This document shows, piece after piece, positions 53,207-61,009 of a stretch of DNA of 64,000 bases (the first letter of the stretch is position 1; each line of letters starts with the position of its first letter). The position numbers were made by a program, and so were the translations under genes. Under the pieces are notes generated by a model. It saw nothing but the letters and a program-made list of their open reading frames with translations. It searched no databases and had not been told where the DNA came from. The stretch is taken from assembly GCF_902859645.1 (NCBI RefSeq), contig NZ_CADIJR010000023.1, positions 1 to 64,000 of the forward strand, read 5' to 3'. This DNA is from Achromobacter insuavis. GTDB lineage: Bacteria > Pseudomonadota > Gammaproteobacteria > Burkholderiales > Burkholderiaceae_B.

Positions 53207-53602
53207 GCGGGGCGCGGTCGGGTTGGCGGGAGGGACCGACGAATTATTCCGCATCGGCGGCCGCGGGCGGAGCCGGCGGCGCCGAAGCCGGACGAGGGGA
53301 CAGAATTTTAGGGTTCATGACGGCCGCAGGCGGTGGGAGGAATCTCAAAAATGCAAGCAGGACGGGCGCGCCGGCCGCACCTGGGCAGCCAGCGCCCGCT
53401 CGGATCCATCCAGGCGCGATCACGCGGCCGATTGAGAATATTCCTGTTCAATCGCTGCCCCGCCTTTGGCACCATCGTCCACATCCCTGCTGGTCTTCCG
53501 TCCGACACGGCCGGCATTGCGGCCTGGCCGCGCCCCGATGAGGTTCCATGATGTTCTCCCCCACGCGCCGCCTCTGGCCGGCGCCCGTGGTCCGGTCCCG
53601 CC
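53207..53602. other. 396-bp divergent intergenic region
   Basis: This gap separates the RcsB-like gene (minus) and the degenerate EAL gene (plus). No ORF here has a convincing start and coding pattern. It holds the GAATATTC-centred palindrome at 53433-53446 and an AT-richer patch at 53300-53350. Promoters for the two genes must lie here, but none is a clear consensus match. Confidence 0.5.
53433..53446. promoter_or_regulatory. RcsB-box-like palindrome
   Basis: TGAGAATATTCCTG matches the enterobacterial RcsAB box TAAGAATATTCCTA at 12 of 14 positions and includes the perfect palindrome GAATATTC. It is flanked by ATTGA and TCAAT arms (53431-53452). An RcsB-like regulator is encoded next door, so this is a plausible binding site for autoregulation and for control of the divergent gene. 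Confidence 0.5.
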
Positions 53603-54376
53603 ATGCGTGACGCCACTCACGCCTGCTTCCCGCCCGAAGAATCCCTGTTCCTGCGGTTCCAGCCGGTCTTCACCGCGCAAGGCCGGGTGCACGAGTACGC
53701 GGTCGCCGACAGTTTCATGCCCTGGCGCGCCGTCGATCTGGCGCCCCAGCGTGCCCGCTTGCGGGCCGCGGCGGCTTTCGCTTCCCGGCCTGACGCGCCC
53801 ATCGACCTGTCTTTCGATCATGCGCTGACCGCCCCGGGCGACGCCGACCTGGCGCAGCGCCTGTGCACCGATCTCGACCTGGGCCTGTCGCGCGAACAGC
53901 TTTGCTTCGGCGCCGCCGCCCGCCGTGACAGGACGCACCTGGCGGCCCGGCGTCTCACCTTCCAGTTGCCGTTGATCCTGCGCCTGATGCCGCAGGCGCA
54001 GGCCGTGGCCAGCTACGCCGAATTCCGTCCCGGCCTGCGCGCGCAGCTGCTGCCTGCTACTTGCGGCGGCCAGCCGGTGGCCTGTGGCGAGCTTTGCGCG
54101 ACCGGCCTGGTGTTGAAAATCCCGCGCGGACTCGGCGCCGACCGTGGGCTGCAACGCCGCTTCAACGCCTTGATGGCATGTCTCGCCGACACCCACCTGC
54201 AAGTGGTGGCTGACGACATCGCGGACATCCACGATTTCGTCTGGCTGCGTTCGCATCCCGGGTTGCTGTTTCGCGGCGCCACGCTGTCCGCGCCGCTCAG
54301 CGCACAATGCCTGGCGGTCTGGCTGGCGGCCGATGGCGCCGCCTGGCGCAGTTTCAACGCCTGCGTCTCGCCCTAG
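53603..54376 (+). CDS. degenerate EAL-domain-like protein
   Basis: A 257-residue protein that looks like a heavily degenerated EAL domain. The start SLFLRFQPVFTAQGRVHEY resembles the first EAL strand (FQPI), VVADDIADIHDFVWLRSHPGLLFRG resembles the late strands, and TLSAPLSAQCLAVWLAAD resembles the FSRPLPAxEFxxWL end. The EAL/ExL motif itself and the metal-ligand Asp/Glu residues are not recognisable, so it should not hydrolyse c-di-GMP; it may bind a partner or the nucleotide. It is divergent from the RcsB-like regulator gene. The family assignment is tentative. Confidence 0.65.
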   Translation: MRDATHACFPPEESLFLRFQPVFTAQGRVHEYAVADSFMPWRAVDLAPQRARLRAAAAFASRPDAPIDLSFDHALTAPGDADLAQRLCTDLDLGLSREQLCFGAAARRDRTHLAARRLTFQLPLILRLMPQAQAVASYAEFRPGLRAQLLPATCGGQPVACGELCATGLVLKIPRGLGADRGLQRRFNALMACLADTHLQVVADDIADIHDFVWLRSHPGLLFRGATLSAPLSAQCLAVWLAADGAAWRSFNACVSP

Positions 54377-54453
54377 GAAGCGCTCCCCGCACGGAGGGGT
54401 ACGCGTGCGAGGCGTCCTGTCGTGTTCGGCAGGCCCTGGCGCGGTCGCCCGGC

Positions 54454-54903
54454 TCAGGCGGCCTGCAGGCGGCCCAGGATGAAGCCGTCCACGGCGCTGC
54501 TGCGGCCGCGCCACAGCGTCGGCTGGCCGGCGATCGGGGTGCCGTCGGCGGTGAAGAACAGGGCGTCGGCCAGGTGGATGTAGTTGGGCAGGGGTTCGGC
54601 CGGTTGCGGCAGCCGGAACACGTCGCCCAGTTCCGCCAGCGAGGTGCGCACCGATTGCCGCGCCTGGCCGTCCGCGTCCGACAGCGAGTCGGCGAAGGTT
54701 TCGGCGAAGCGGTCGAAGTACTCGGCGCCCGACACGATCTCGCCGGACACCAGCATGCCGCCCATCTGCAGCGTCACGCCGATGCTCTTGAGCTGGCCGC
54801 CGTTGTTCACCAGGTTCACCAGGAATTGCAGGAAGACGTCGGCGGACGGCGTGGCGACGGCGGGGGCGGGCTGGGACGGGGAGGAGGTCGGTTCGAGACT
54901 CAT
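54454..54903 (-). CDS. GvpU-like gas vesicle accessory protein homologue
   Basis: A 149-residue protein resembling Bacillus megaterium GvpU. The shared blocks are MLVSGEIVSGAEYFDRFAETF in the centre and NYIHLADALFF with PTLWRGRSSAVDGFILGRL at the C-terminus, in the same order and spacing. The N-terminal 25 residues are Pro/Ala/Ser-rich. In gas-vesicle clusters GvpU affects vesicle clustering. No other gvp gene is visible in this window, so here it is an orphan and probably does something else. Start at ATG 54903; it appears monocistronic. Confidence 0.75.
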   Translation of the reverse strand: MSLEPTSSPSQPAPAVATPSADVFLQFLVNLVNNGGQLKSIGVTLQMGGMLVSGEIVSGAEYFDRFAETFADSLSDADGQARQSVRTSLAELGDVFRLPQPAEPLPNYIHLADALFFTADGTPIAGQPTLWRGRSSAVDGFILGRLQAA

Positions 54904-55055
54904 GGCGGCAGGGGCTCCGGAATGTGCGAGGGAGTCACAAGATACTCGAACTGCGGCCCGCGCGCATCGGGGCAATCAGCGGATAAACAACCGGTTCGGG
55001 TGCCATTCCTCGGCATCGGCCCGAGGGGCCGGGGAATAGGGTTCAGACGCAGGGG

Positions 55056-56039
55056 TCAGAGGCCCTCGTCGCGCGCGGCGCGGCGTTGCAGCATGCGGTC
55101 GACGCGTTCGCCCGCCTGCCGCAGGCGCTGCGCCAGCGCCGCGGGCGCCAGCACGTCGAACTCCACGTCCAGCGTCATCAGCCAGTAGGCCAGCATGTCC
55201 GGCGACTGGCCGGCGCAACGCAGCAGGCAACGGCCGTCATCGAGCGCATCGAGTTCGCCGGCCCACGGCGGAATGCGCGCCGCCATCGCCGCCCGCGGCG
55301 CGTGCAGGATGACGCGGGCGTCCTCGGCGTTGGGCGCCTGGCCCACCGATCGCGCCACGTAGCCGCGCAGGTCGCCGCCATCGGGCGGCGGCCGCGGGCG
55401 GAAATGCGCGCCCGGCGTCACCTGGCCGGCGATGCGGTCGAGGCGGAACGTGCGCCAGTCATCGCGCGCCGGATCCCAGGCCACCAGATACCAGCGCCAG
55501 CCCGTGTGCGCCAGCCCCTGCGGCTCGACCTCGCGCGTGCTGGCCTGGCCGCGGCCGTCGATGTAGCCGAAGCTCACCCGCAGCTGGTCGCGGCAGGCGG
55601 CCGCCAGCGCGGCCAGCAGGCCCGCGTCCACCAGCGGGGTGTGGCGGGCCAGCGGCACTAGCGCCGAGCGCAAGGCATCCATCTTGTGCCGCAGCCGCGA
55701 CGGCATCACCTGTTCCAGTTTCACCAGCGCGCGCAGCGCGGCCTCCTCGATGCCGCCGACCGTGCCGGTGGCGGCGGTGCGCAGGGTGATCGCCACCGTC
55801 AGCGCCTCGTCGTCGTCCAGCAGCAGCGGCGGCAGCGCGTGCCCGGCGCGGAAGGCGTAGCCGCCGGCCACGCCGCTGCTGGCCTGGATCGGGTAGCCCA
55901 GTTCGCGCAGCCGGTCGATGTCGCGCCGCAGGGTGCGCGGGTGCACTTCCAGCGTCTGCGCCAGCTCGCCTCCGGCCCAGTGGCGGCGGGTCTGCAATAG
56001 CGAAAGCAGGCGCAGGAGACGGTTGCTGGAAGTGAGCAT
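55056..56039 (-). CDS. WYL-domain transcriptional regulator (YafY family)
   Basis: A 327-residue regulator. The N-terminal winged helix reads RLLRLLSLLQTRRHWAGGELAQTLEVHPRTLRRDIDRLRELGYPI. The WYL domain (about 140-230) includes LRVSFGYIDGRGQASTREVEPQGLAHTGWRWYLVAWDPARDDWRTFRLDRI, and a WCX extension follows. WYL proteins sense nucleic acid or other ligands. It is divergent from a glutathione S-transferase gene with a 116-bp gap, where GCGGA-N5-TCCGC (56066-56080) is a possible site. ATG 56039 is used; further upstream methionines lie in the promoter region. Confidence 0.9.
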   Translation of the reverse strand: MLTSSNRLLRLLSLLQTRRHWAGGELAQTLEVHPRTLRRDIDRLRELGYPIQASSGVAGGYAFRAGHALPPLLLDDDEALTVAITLRTAATGTVGGIEEAALRALVKLEQVMPSRLRHKMDALRSALVPLARHTPLVDAGLLAALAAACRDQLRVSFGYIDGRGQASTREVEPQGLAHTGWRWYLVAWDPARDDWRTFRLDRIAGQVTPGAHFRPRPPPDGGDLRGYVARSVGQAPNAEDARVILHAPRAAMAARIPPWAGELDALDDGRCLLRCAGQSPDMLAYWLMTLDVEFDVLAPAALAQRLRQAGERVDRMLQRRAARDEGL

Positions 56040-56155
56040 GGGGACAACGATAAAACGAATCGAGGGCGGAAACTGTCCGCAATGGATTCTACAGTTCATC
56101 CCGTCGCCAGCGGCCATGGGGCCGCGGCGGGAATCCACGAAACCGGAGTTTTTCC

Positions 56156-56764
56156 ATGTCCATCGTCTTTTATTGGTATCCCCAGTCCAGCGCCTCCCCG
56201 ATCGCCGCCGCCCTGGCCGAACTGCAGGTGCCGCACGAACGCGTGAAGGTCGACATCCGCGCCGGCGAGCAGCATCGCCCCGAATTCCTGGCGATCAATC
56301 CGAATGGCAAGGTGCCGACGCTGACCGTGGACGGTGCGCCGCTGTTCGAAGGGCTGGCGATCCAGCTGTGGCTGGGCGAGCAATGGGGCGTCGAGCGCGG
56401 CCTGTGGCCCGCCGCGGGCACGCCGCAACGGCTGGCCGCCATGTCCTGGAGCGCGTGGGCCTATGTGTCGTACGGCGCGGTGCTGTGGCGCCTGTTCCAC
56501 GTCGGCTACGGCGAGGAAGGCCAACGCGATCCGAGCCAGGCGGAACGGGCGCTGGCCGACCTGGACGTCTTGCTGGCGGTGCTGGACGGTCACCTGGCGC
56601 GCCAGCCCTGGATACTGGGCGCCGAATACTCGCTGGCCGACCTGGTGGTGGGCTCGGTGATCGGCTACAGCACGATGCTCGGGGCGCGCGTGGCGGCGCA
56701 CCCGAAGGTGCAGGCCTGGCTGGGCAAGGTGCAAGCCCGGCCGGCCATGCAGATCGACCGCTGA
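56156..56764 (+). CDS. glutathione S-transferase
   Basis: A 202-residue cytosolic GST. The thioredoxin-like domain (1-78) has WYPQSSASPIAAALAELQVPHERV and NPNGKVPTLTVDGAPLFEGLAIQLWL, where KVPTL holds the cis-Pro and EG.AI contacts the glutathione carboxylates. The all-helical domain (85-200) has YSLADLVVGSVIGY, the conserved N-capping/hydrophobic-staple motif region. A Ser in SSASP is the likely catalytic residue. Detoxification or stereospecific small-molecule conversion is expected; substrate unknown. Probably controlled by the divergent WYL regulator. Confidence 0.9.
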   Translation: MSIVFYWYPQSSASPIAAALAELQVPHERVKVDIRAGEQHRPEFLAINPNGKVPTLTVDGAPLFEGLAIQLWLGEQWGVERGLWPAAGTPQRLAAMSWSAWAYVSYGAVLWRLFHVGYGEEGQRDPSQAERALADLDVLLAVLDGHLARQPWILGAEYSLADLVVGSVIGYSTMLGARVAAHPKVQAWLGKVQARPAMQIDR

Positions 56765-56786
56765 GGCGGCGTGGCCGCCCCGGCGC

Positions 56787-58100
56787 CTACCAGCCCCAGC
56801 AGGTGCCGGTGGCCGGCTTGCCGCAGGCGCGGTAGTTGACCGCGAACCACAGCTTGCCCGCGCCGCGCGGGGTGCCTTGCGGCGTGGCGTCGGCCTTGAC
56901 GTCGTTGCGCGGCAGTTCTTCCAGCGTGTCGCGCGCGGTCTTGGTGGGCGAGCCGCTGGGGGCGCCAGCCACCAGCTGGATGCGGCCCAGGCTGGCCGCC
57001 GTGCGGTCCTGGAACACGATGTCGGTGTCGGCCAGCGCGGTCATCTTCAGCGCGGCGTTGCGCACGGCGGCGGCATAGCCGTCGTTGGCGCCGGTGGGCG
57101 CCAACGCGCCGCTCAAGGTGCTGACCGTCAGGATCTGCGCGGGCGTGGACGGCGCGGCCATCGCGTACTGGTCCAGGCCGGGCAGCTGGCCGCCGGCCAC
57201 CTGGCGGCGCAGCCAGTCGCCCCACAGGAACTCCGCGAACTCCGGCAGGCTGCCGTTGCTGTAGGCGATGTCGCGGGTGAAGTACACCAGCGAGCGATAG
57301 CGGTCTTCCTGCATGCCGCCGGCTTCCTGCGCGTTGGCGATGCCCACCCGCGTCGGCAGCTGGTCCACGGTGATGGGCTGGTTCTGGCCGTCGCGCAGCC
57401 AGGCCTTGCGCTCGTCGACCATGCGCTGCCAGAAGGCCGAGGCGGTGCCGATGCCGCTGTAGTTGGCGTCGACCTTGACCCATACCGGCAGCTTGGGGCC
57501 GCCGTCGGCGATCTCGCGCAGCGACGAGAACGTGTGGTGGCCGTCGGTCAGGTACAGATTGCCGTCCCAGCCGACCACCACGGTCTTCAGGTTGGTGGGG
57601 TTTGCGCCCATCGCCGCGGTGCAGTTGAAGGTGGCCGGCTGGTCCAGGCGCGCGGCCTGCAGCTGGGCGATGGAGGTAAAGGCCTGGGACGTGTTGGCGC
57701 CCATGTCCTCGCAGTAGTCGCTGAATTTCTTGCCGACCGTGCGGTTCAGATAATCCAGCTGCTTGGTCGCGTCGGCCGCCCAGGTGGGACGGTTGAAGTC
57801 GCCTTGCCAGCGGCCCAGCTTGTAGTAGATCTGGTCGTAGCCGATGGCGGCCTGGGTCGGGTGCAGTTCCTCGATGCGGACCTTGATGACGTCGCCCGGC
57901 TTGGTCGCCAGATAGGCCTGGTTGCGGGTGTCGGTCGGCGGCGCCGGATTCTGGACGACGGGGCTGTCGTCATCATCGTCTTTGCTGCCGTTGCAGGCGG
58001 CCAGCACCAGCGGCAGCGCGGCCAGGGCCAGGATCCGCAGGGCGGGGCGCCAGCGCGCGGTGAAAGGGCGGGGAAGGACGGAGTTGGGCGAGCGGGACAT
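56787..58100 (-). CDS. ParB/Srx-domain lipoprotein
   Basis: A 437-residue lipoprotein. The signal sequence ends in the lipobox LVLAAC (Cys after about 36 residues), followed by an acidic NGSKDDDDD linker. The centre has a ParB/sulfiredoxin-like fold with IKVRIEELHPTQAAIGYDQ and YLTDGHHTFSSLREIADG, where the ParB-type GxxR motif is replaced by GHHTF. Six or more cysteines suggest disulfides. The C-terminus ends ACGKPATGTCWGW. Export makes a DNA-partition role impossible; ATP-using or nuclease activity is speculative. Homologues are annotated only by domain. Confidence 0.8.
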   Translation of the reverse strand: MSRSPNSVLPRPFTARWRPALRILALAALPLVLAACNGSKDDDDDSPVVQNPAPPTDTRNQAYLATKPGDVIKVRIEELHPTQAAIGYDQIYYKLGRWQGDFNRPTWAADATKQLDYLNRTVGKKFSDYCEDMGANTSQAFTSIAQLQAARLDQPATFNCTAAMGANPTNLKTVVVGWDGNLYLTDGHHTFSSLREIADGGPKLPVWVKVDANYSGIGTASAFWQRMVDERKAWLRDGQNQPITVDQLPTRVGIANAQEAGGMQEDRYRSLVYFTRDIAYSNGSLPEFAEFLWGDWLRRQVAGGQLPGLDQYAMAAPSTPAQILTVSTLSGALAPTGANDGYAAAVRNAALKMTALADTDIVFQDRTAASLGRIQLVAGAPSGSPTKTARDTLEELPRNDVKADATPQGTPRGAGKLWFAVNYRACGKPATGTCWGW

Positions 58101-58211
58101 GAATGAGCGTTTCGGGGTCGGCTGAAGAAGTATCCAATGATGACAGTCACGTGTTTCGTGTTCATTGCACCGTCACGCCAGGTTCACGCCAGGCGTCGTT
58201 CAAGGTCCCGC

Positions 58212-58239
58212 TTGATTGACGCGGCCCCAATGCTAAGAT
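58212..58239 (+). promoter_or_regulatory. promoter of the second ArsR-rhodanese gene
   Basis: TTGATT (58212-58217), 16-bp spacer, TAAGAT (58234-58239) preceded by TG form a plausible extended sigma-70 promoter. The start codon at 58248 is only 8 bases beyond the -10, so the transcript may be leaderless. A tandem 11-bp repeat TCACGCCAGGY (58173-58194) lies upstream. Confidence 0.45.
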
Positions 58240-58247
58240 CGCCGCCA

Positions 58248-58925
58248 ATGACCGCGCCACCCCTCCAGACCCCTCTCGCGGCCGAACTGGCCGAACTCGC
58301 CCGCACGCTGGGCAACGCCCATCGCCTGGTGCTGCTCGAGCATATCGCGCAGGGCGAGCGCCCGGTCGAACGGCTGGCCGAATTGTCCGGCCTGTCGGTC
58401 GCCAATACCTCGCAGCACCTGCAGCAGTTGCGCCGCGCCGGTTTCGTGGCGACCCGGCGCGACGGCAAGCATGTGTACTACCGGCTCGGCACCGCGCCCA
58501 TCGCCGGGCTGCTCAATGCCCTCGGGGCCGTGGCGCAGCACAACCGGAGCGAGATCCGGCGCCTGGTGGCGGACAGCCAGGATCGCCGCGACGGGCTGGA
58601 AGCCATCTCGCGCGACGAACTGCTCGACCGCCTGGGCGAAGGCAGCATGACGCTGCTGGACGTGCGGCCCGCCGACGAGTTCGCGCAAGGCCATCTGCCT
58701 GGCGCCATCAATATCCCCGCCGGCGAGTTGCTCGAGCGGCTCGGCGAATTGCCGGCCGCGCACGAGATCGTGGCCTATTGCCGCGGCCCGTTCTGCGTGC
58801 TGTCTTCCGACGCCGTCACCGCGTTGCGGGCGCACGGCCTGCGCGCCCGGCGGCTCGACGCCGGTTTCCCGGACTGGCGCGCCGAGGGGCTGGCGGTCGA
58901 GACGCCCGACCCGCCCGCGCGCTAG
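58248..58925 (+). CDS. ArsR-type regulator with C-terminal rhodanese domain (second copy)
   Basis: A 225-residue paralogue of the regulator at 6540-7226. The winged helix reads LGNAHRLVLLEHIAQGERPVERLAELSGLSVANTSQHLQQLRRAGFVATRRDGKHVYYRLG. The rhodanese domain has LLDVRPADEFAQGHLPGAINIP and the active-site loop VAYCRGPFCVLS with the persulfide cysteine. The CRGPFC loop is the typical one of this regulator family. No ribosome site precedes ATG 58248. It converges with an MFS gene 32 bp away, so the two paralogues share an ArsR-rhodanese plus MFS neighbourhood in different orientation. Confidence 0.9.
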   Translation: MTAPPLQTPLAAELAELARTLGNAHRLVLLEHIAQGERPVERLAELSGLSVANTSQHLQQLRRAGFVATRRDGKHVYYRLGTAPIAGLLNALGAVAQHNRSEIRRLVADSQDRRDGLEAISRDELLDRLGEGSMTLLDVRPADEFAQGHLPGAINIPAGELLERLGELPAAHEIVAYCRGPFCVLSSDAVTALRAHGLRARRLDAGFPDWRAEGLAVETPDPPAR

Positions 58926-58957
58926 CGCGCCGCGACGTCTTGCGCAGAGGGCCGCAT

Positions 58958-60130
58958 TCAAGCCGGCTTCGAGCGCGCCAGCAGCAACGCCAGCGCCAAC
59001 CCCAGCCACGCCAGGGACAACGGCCGGGGCGTGTCGAAAGGCAGCCATGAGGTGGCCGCCAACCCCAACCCCAGCAGGCTGTAGTAGGCCAGGCCGAACA
59101 GGGCGCCGGCGCGCCCCAGGCAATGCCCGTAGCGGCGCAGCGCCGGCCCCAGCAGATTGGGGATCGCCAGGCCATAGCCCGCGAACACCGGCAGCGCCGC
59201 GGCCGCCCACAGCCAGCCCGGTTCCGGGCGCCAGGCCATGGCGGCGGCCTGCGCCGCCGTGCCCAGCGCGACGCAGCGCAGGCCGTAGCGCACCCGGCGC
59301 TCGGCGTCCGCGGCGGCGGGCAGCCGGCGGTTGGCGGCGGCGCCCAGGCTGCCCACCAGCGCCACGCCCAGGCCCACCCAGCCGAAACCCAGTCCCGGAA
59401 GCGGGCCCGTCATGAACGGGCCGGCGGCATAGAACGAAAACACCAGCAGGTTCAGGCCGGCGACCCGCAGCACCGCCAGGCGCAGCGCGGCGTCGGCCAG
59501 CATCTGGCCGGCCAGCGCCGCCAGCGGCACGTGGCCGGTGCGCGCCGGGCGGGTTTCGTGCCAGCGCCAGGCGACCGACCCCAGCAGCAGCGCGATCACG
59601 ACGGCGAGCGTCGCCAGCACGCCGGCATAGCCATGCCGGTCGGCCAGCAGTTGGCCCGTCAACGGTCCGACGGCGGGCGACCAGGCCAGCACCGCGCCCA
59701 GCGTGACGAAGGTGCGCGTCAGCCGCGGGCCGTCCAGGCAATCGCGCAGCGCGGTCTGCGTCACCACCGAGCACGCCGCCAGGCCCAGCGCCTGGACGAA
59801 GCGGCCGCCAAGCAGCGCCGCGTAATGCGGCGCGGCCAGCGCGCCCAGCGTGCCCGCCAGCCCGGTGGCCAGGCCGGCCAGCATGGCGGGGCGGCGGCCC
59901 CAGGTATCGGCGAGATGTCCCCATAGAAACACCCCGGCGGCGAAGCCGACGAAGAAGACGCCCATGACCGGCTGCGTGGCGGCGGCATCCAGGCGCCAGT
60001 GGCGCGCCAGGTCCGGCAGGGCGGGGGCGAGAATGGTCTCGGCGATCTGCGGCAGGGCCAGCAGCGCGATGACGAGCCAGGACGGCGGCGGGGCGCCGCA
60101 GGCGGACGGGGAGCAAAGACGGGAAGACAT
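58958..60130 (-). CDS. MFS transporter, Bcr/CflA-like
   Basis: A 390-residue, 12-helix major facilitator. Helix 1 contains LPQIAETILAPALPDLARHW, motif A is WGHLADTWGRRPAMLAG and helix 4-5 has GGRFVQALGLAACSVVTQTALRD with LAWSPAVGPLTGQLLAD, matching the Bcr/CflA drug-resistance branch. Likely a proton-driven exporter of a small drug or metabolite. It is divergent from an AraC regulator (90 bp) that probably controls it, and convergent with the ArsR-rhodanese gene. Confidence 0.88.
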   Translation of the reverse strand: MSSRLCSPSACGAPPPSWLVIALLALPQIAETILAPALPDLARHWRLDAAATQPVMGVFFVGFAAGVFLWGHLADTWGRRPAMLAGLATGLAGTLGALAAPHYAALLGGRFVQALGLAACSVVTQTALRDCLDGPRLTRTFVTLGAVLAWSPAVGPLTGQLLADRHGYAGVLATLAVVIALLLGSVAWRWHETRPARTGHVPLAALAGQMLADAALRLAVLRVAGLNLLVFSFYAAGPFMTGPLPGLGFGWVGLGVALVGSLGAAANRRLPAAADAERRVRYGLRCVALGTAAQAAAMAWRPEPGWLWAAAALPVFAGYGLAIPNLLGPALRRYGHCLGRAGALFGLAYYSLLGLGLAATSWLPFDTPRPLSLAWLGLALALLLARSKPA

Positions 60131-60220
60131 GCGACGGACTTGATGCGAAAAGCCGCTAGCGTAGGCGCGCGGCGGCGCGCAAAATCACGCTATCGCGCCA
60201 TAAAACATCGCCAATCGGAC

Positions 60221-61009
60221 ATGCCTGTCTATTCCCCCGATGCCGTCGAAGATCCGGACCTCGTCGCCTGCCCCGTGGTGGGCATGGCGATCGACACGCG
60301 CGCGCACGCGTCGGACTGGCATGCGCACCAACGCGCGCAATTGCTGTATCAGGCGGAAGGCGGGGTGACGCTGTATCTCACCGACCGGGTGGGGCAGTTG
60401 GCGCCGCTGCAGGCAGCCTGGCTGCCGGCCGGGTGCGTGCATCGCACGGCCATGCAGGGCACGTTCGCCTATCGCAGCCTGTATTTCGATGTGGCGGTCT
60501 ATCCGGACCTGCCGCGCGAGCCGCGCATCCTCGACGTCAATCCGCTGTTGCGCGAAATGATCGTGCGCGTGACGCAATGGCCCTCCGACCAGGCGCTGGA
60601 CGGGCCGCGCCAGCGCCTGGTGGGCGCGTTGCTGGATGAACTGGCGGCGGCGCCCGCGGCGCCGCTGCATCTGCCCATGCCGCGCGACCGGCGGTTGGCG
60701 CCGATCGCGCGCGAACTGCTGGCAAATCCGGCCTGCGCGCTGTCGATCGATGACTGGGGCCGCCGGGTGGGCGCCAGCGGCCGTACGCTGGCGCGCGCCT
60801 TTCTGGCGGAGACCGGCTTGCCGTTCACGCGCTGGCGCACGCAATGCCGCCTGCTGATGGCGCGGGCCCGGCTGGCCGAGGGCGCGTCCGTCACGGAAGT
60901 GGCGCATGCCGTGGGCTATGCCAGCGACAGCGCCTTCATCGCCATGTACCGGCGCGCCTACGGCGAGCCGCCGGGGCGCCGGCAGCGCCGGCGCGACCCG
61001 TTGCCTTAG
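60221..61009 (+). CDS. AraC family transcriptional regulator
   Basis: A 262-residue AraC regulator with an N-terminal cupin (SDWHAHQRAQLLYQAEGGVTLYL, APLQAAWLPAGCVHRTAMQG) and C-terminal HTH pair (LSIDDWGRRVGASGRTLARAFLAETGLPFTRWR and VTEVAHAVGYASDSAFIAMYRRAYG). It belongs to the same NimR-like group as the regulator at 27604. The MFS gene starts 90 bp away on the other strand and is its probable target. Its stop codon overlaps that of the convergent porin gene. ATG 60221 is used. Confidence 0.9.
   Translation: MPVYSPDAVEDPDLVACPVVGMAIDTRAHASDWHAHQRAQLLYQAEGGVTLYLTDRVGQLAPLQAAWLPAGCVHRTAMQGTFAYRSLYFDVAVYPDLPREPRILDVNPLLREMIVRVTQWPSDQALDGPRQRLVGALLDELAAAPAAPLHLPMPRDRRLAPIARELLANPACALSIDDWGRRVGASGRTLARAFLAETGLPFTRWRTQCRLLMARARLAEGASVTEVAHAVGYASDSAFIAMYRRAYGEPPGRRQRRRDPLP

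Noticed and set aside
58173-58194. Tandem TCACGCCAGGY repeat as a second Pho box
   Set aside because: The 11-bp period fits, but the bases match CTGTCAY poorly and the gene downstream has no phosphate link.
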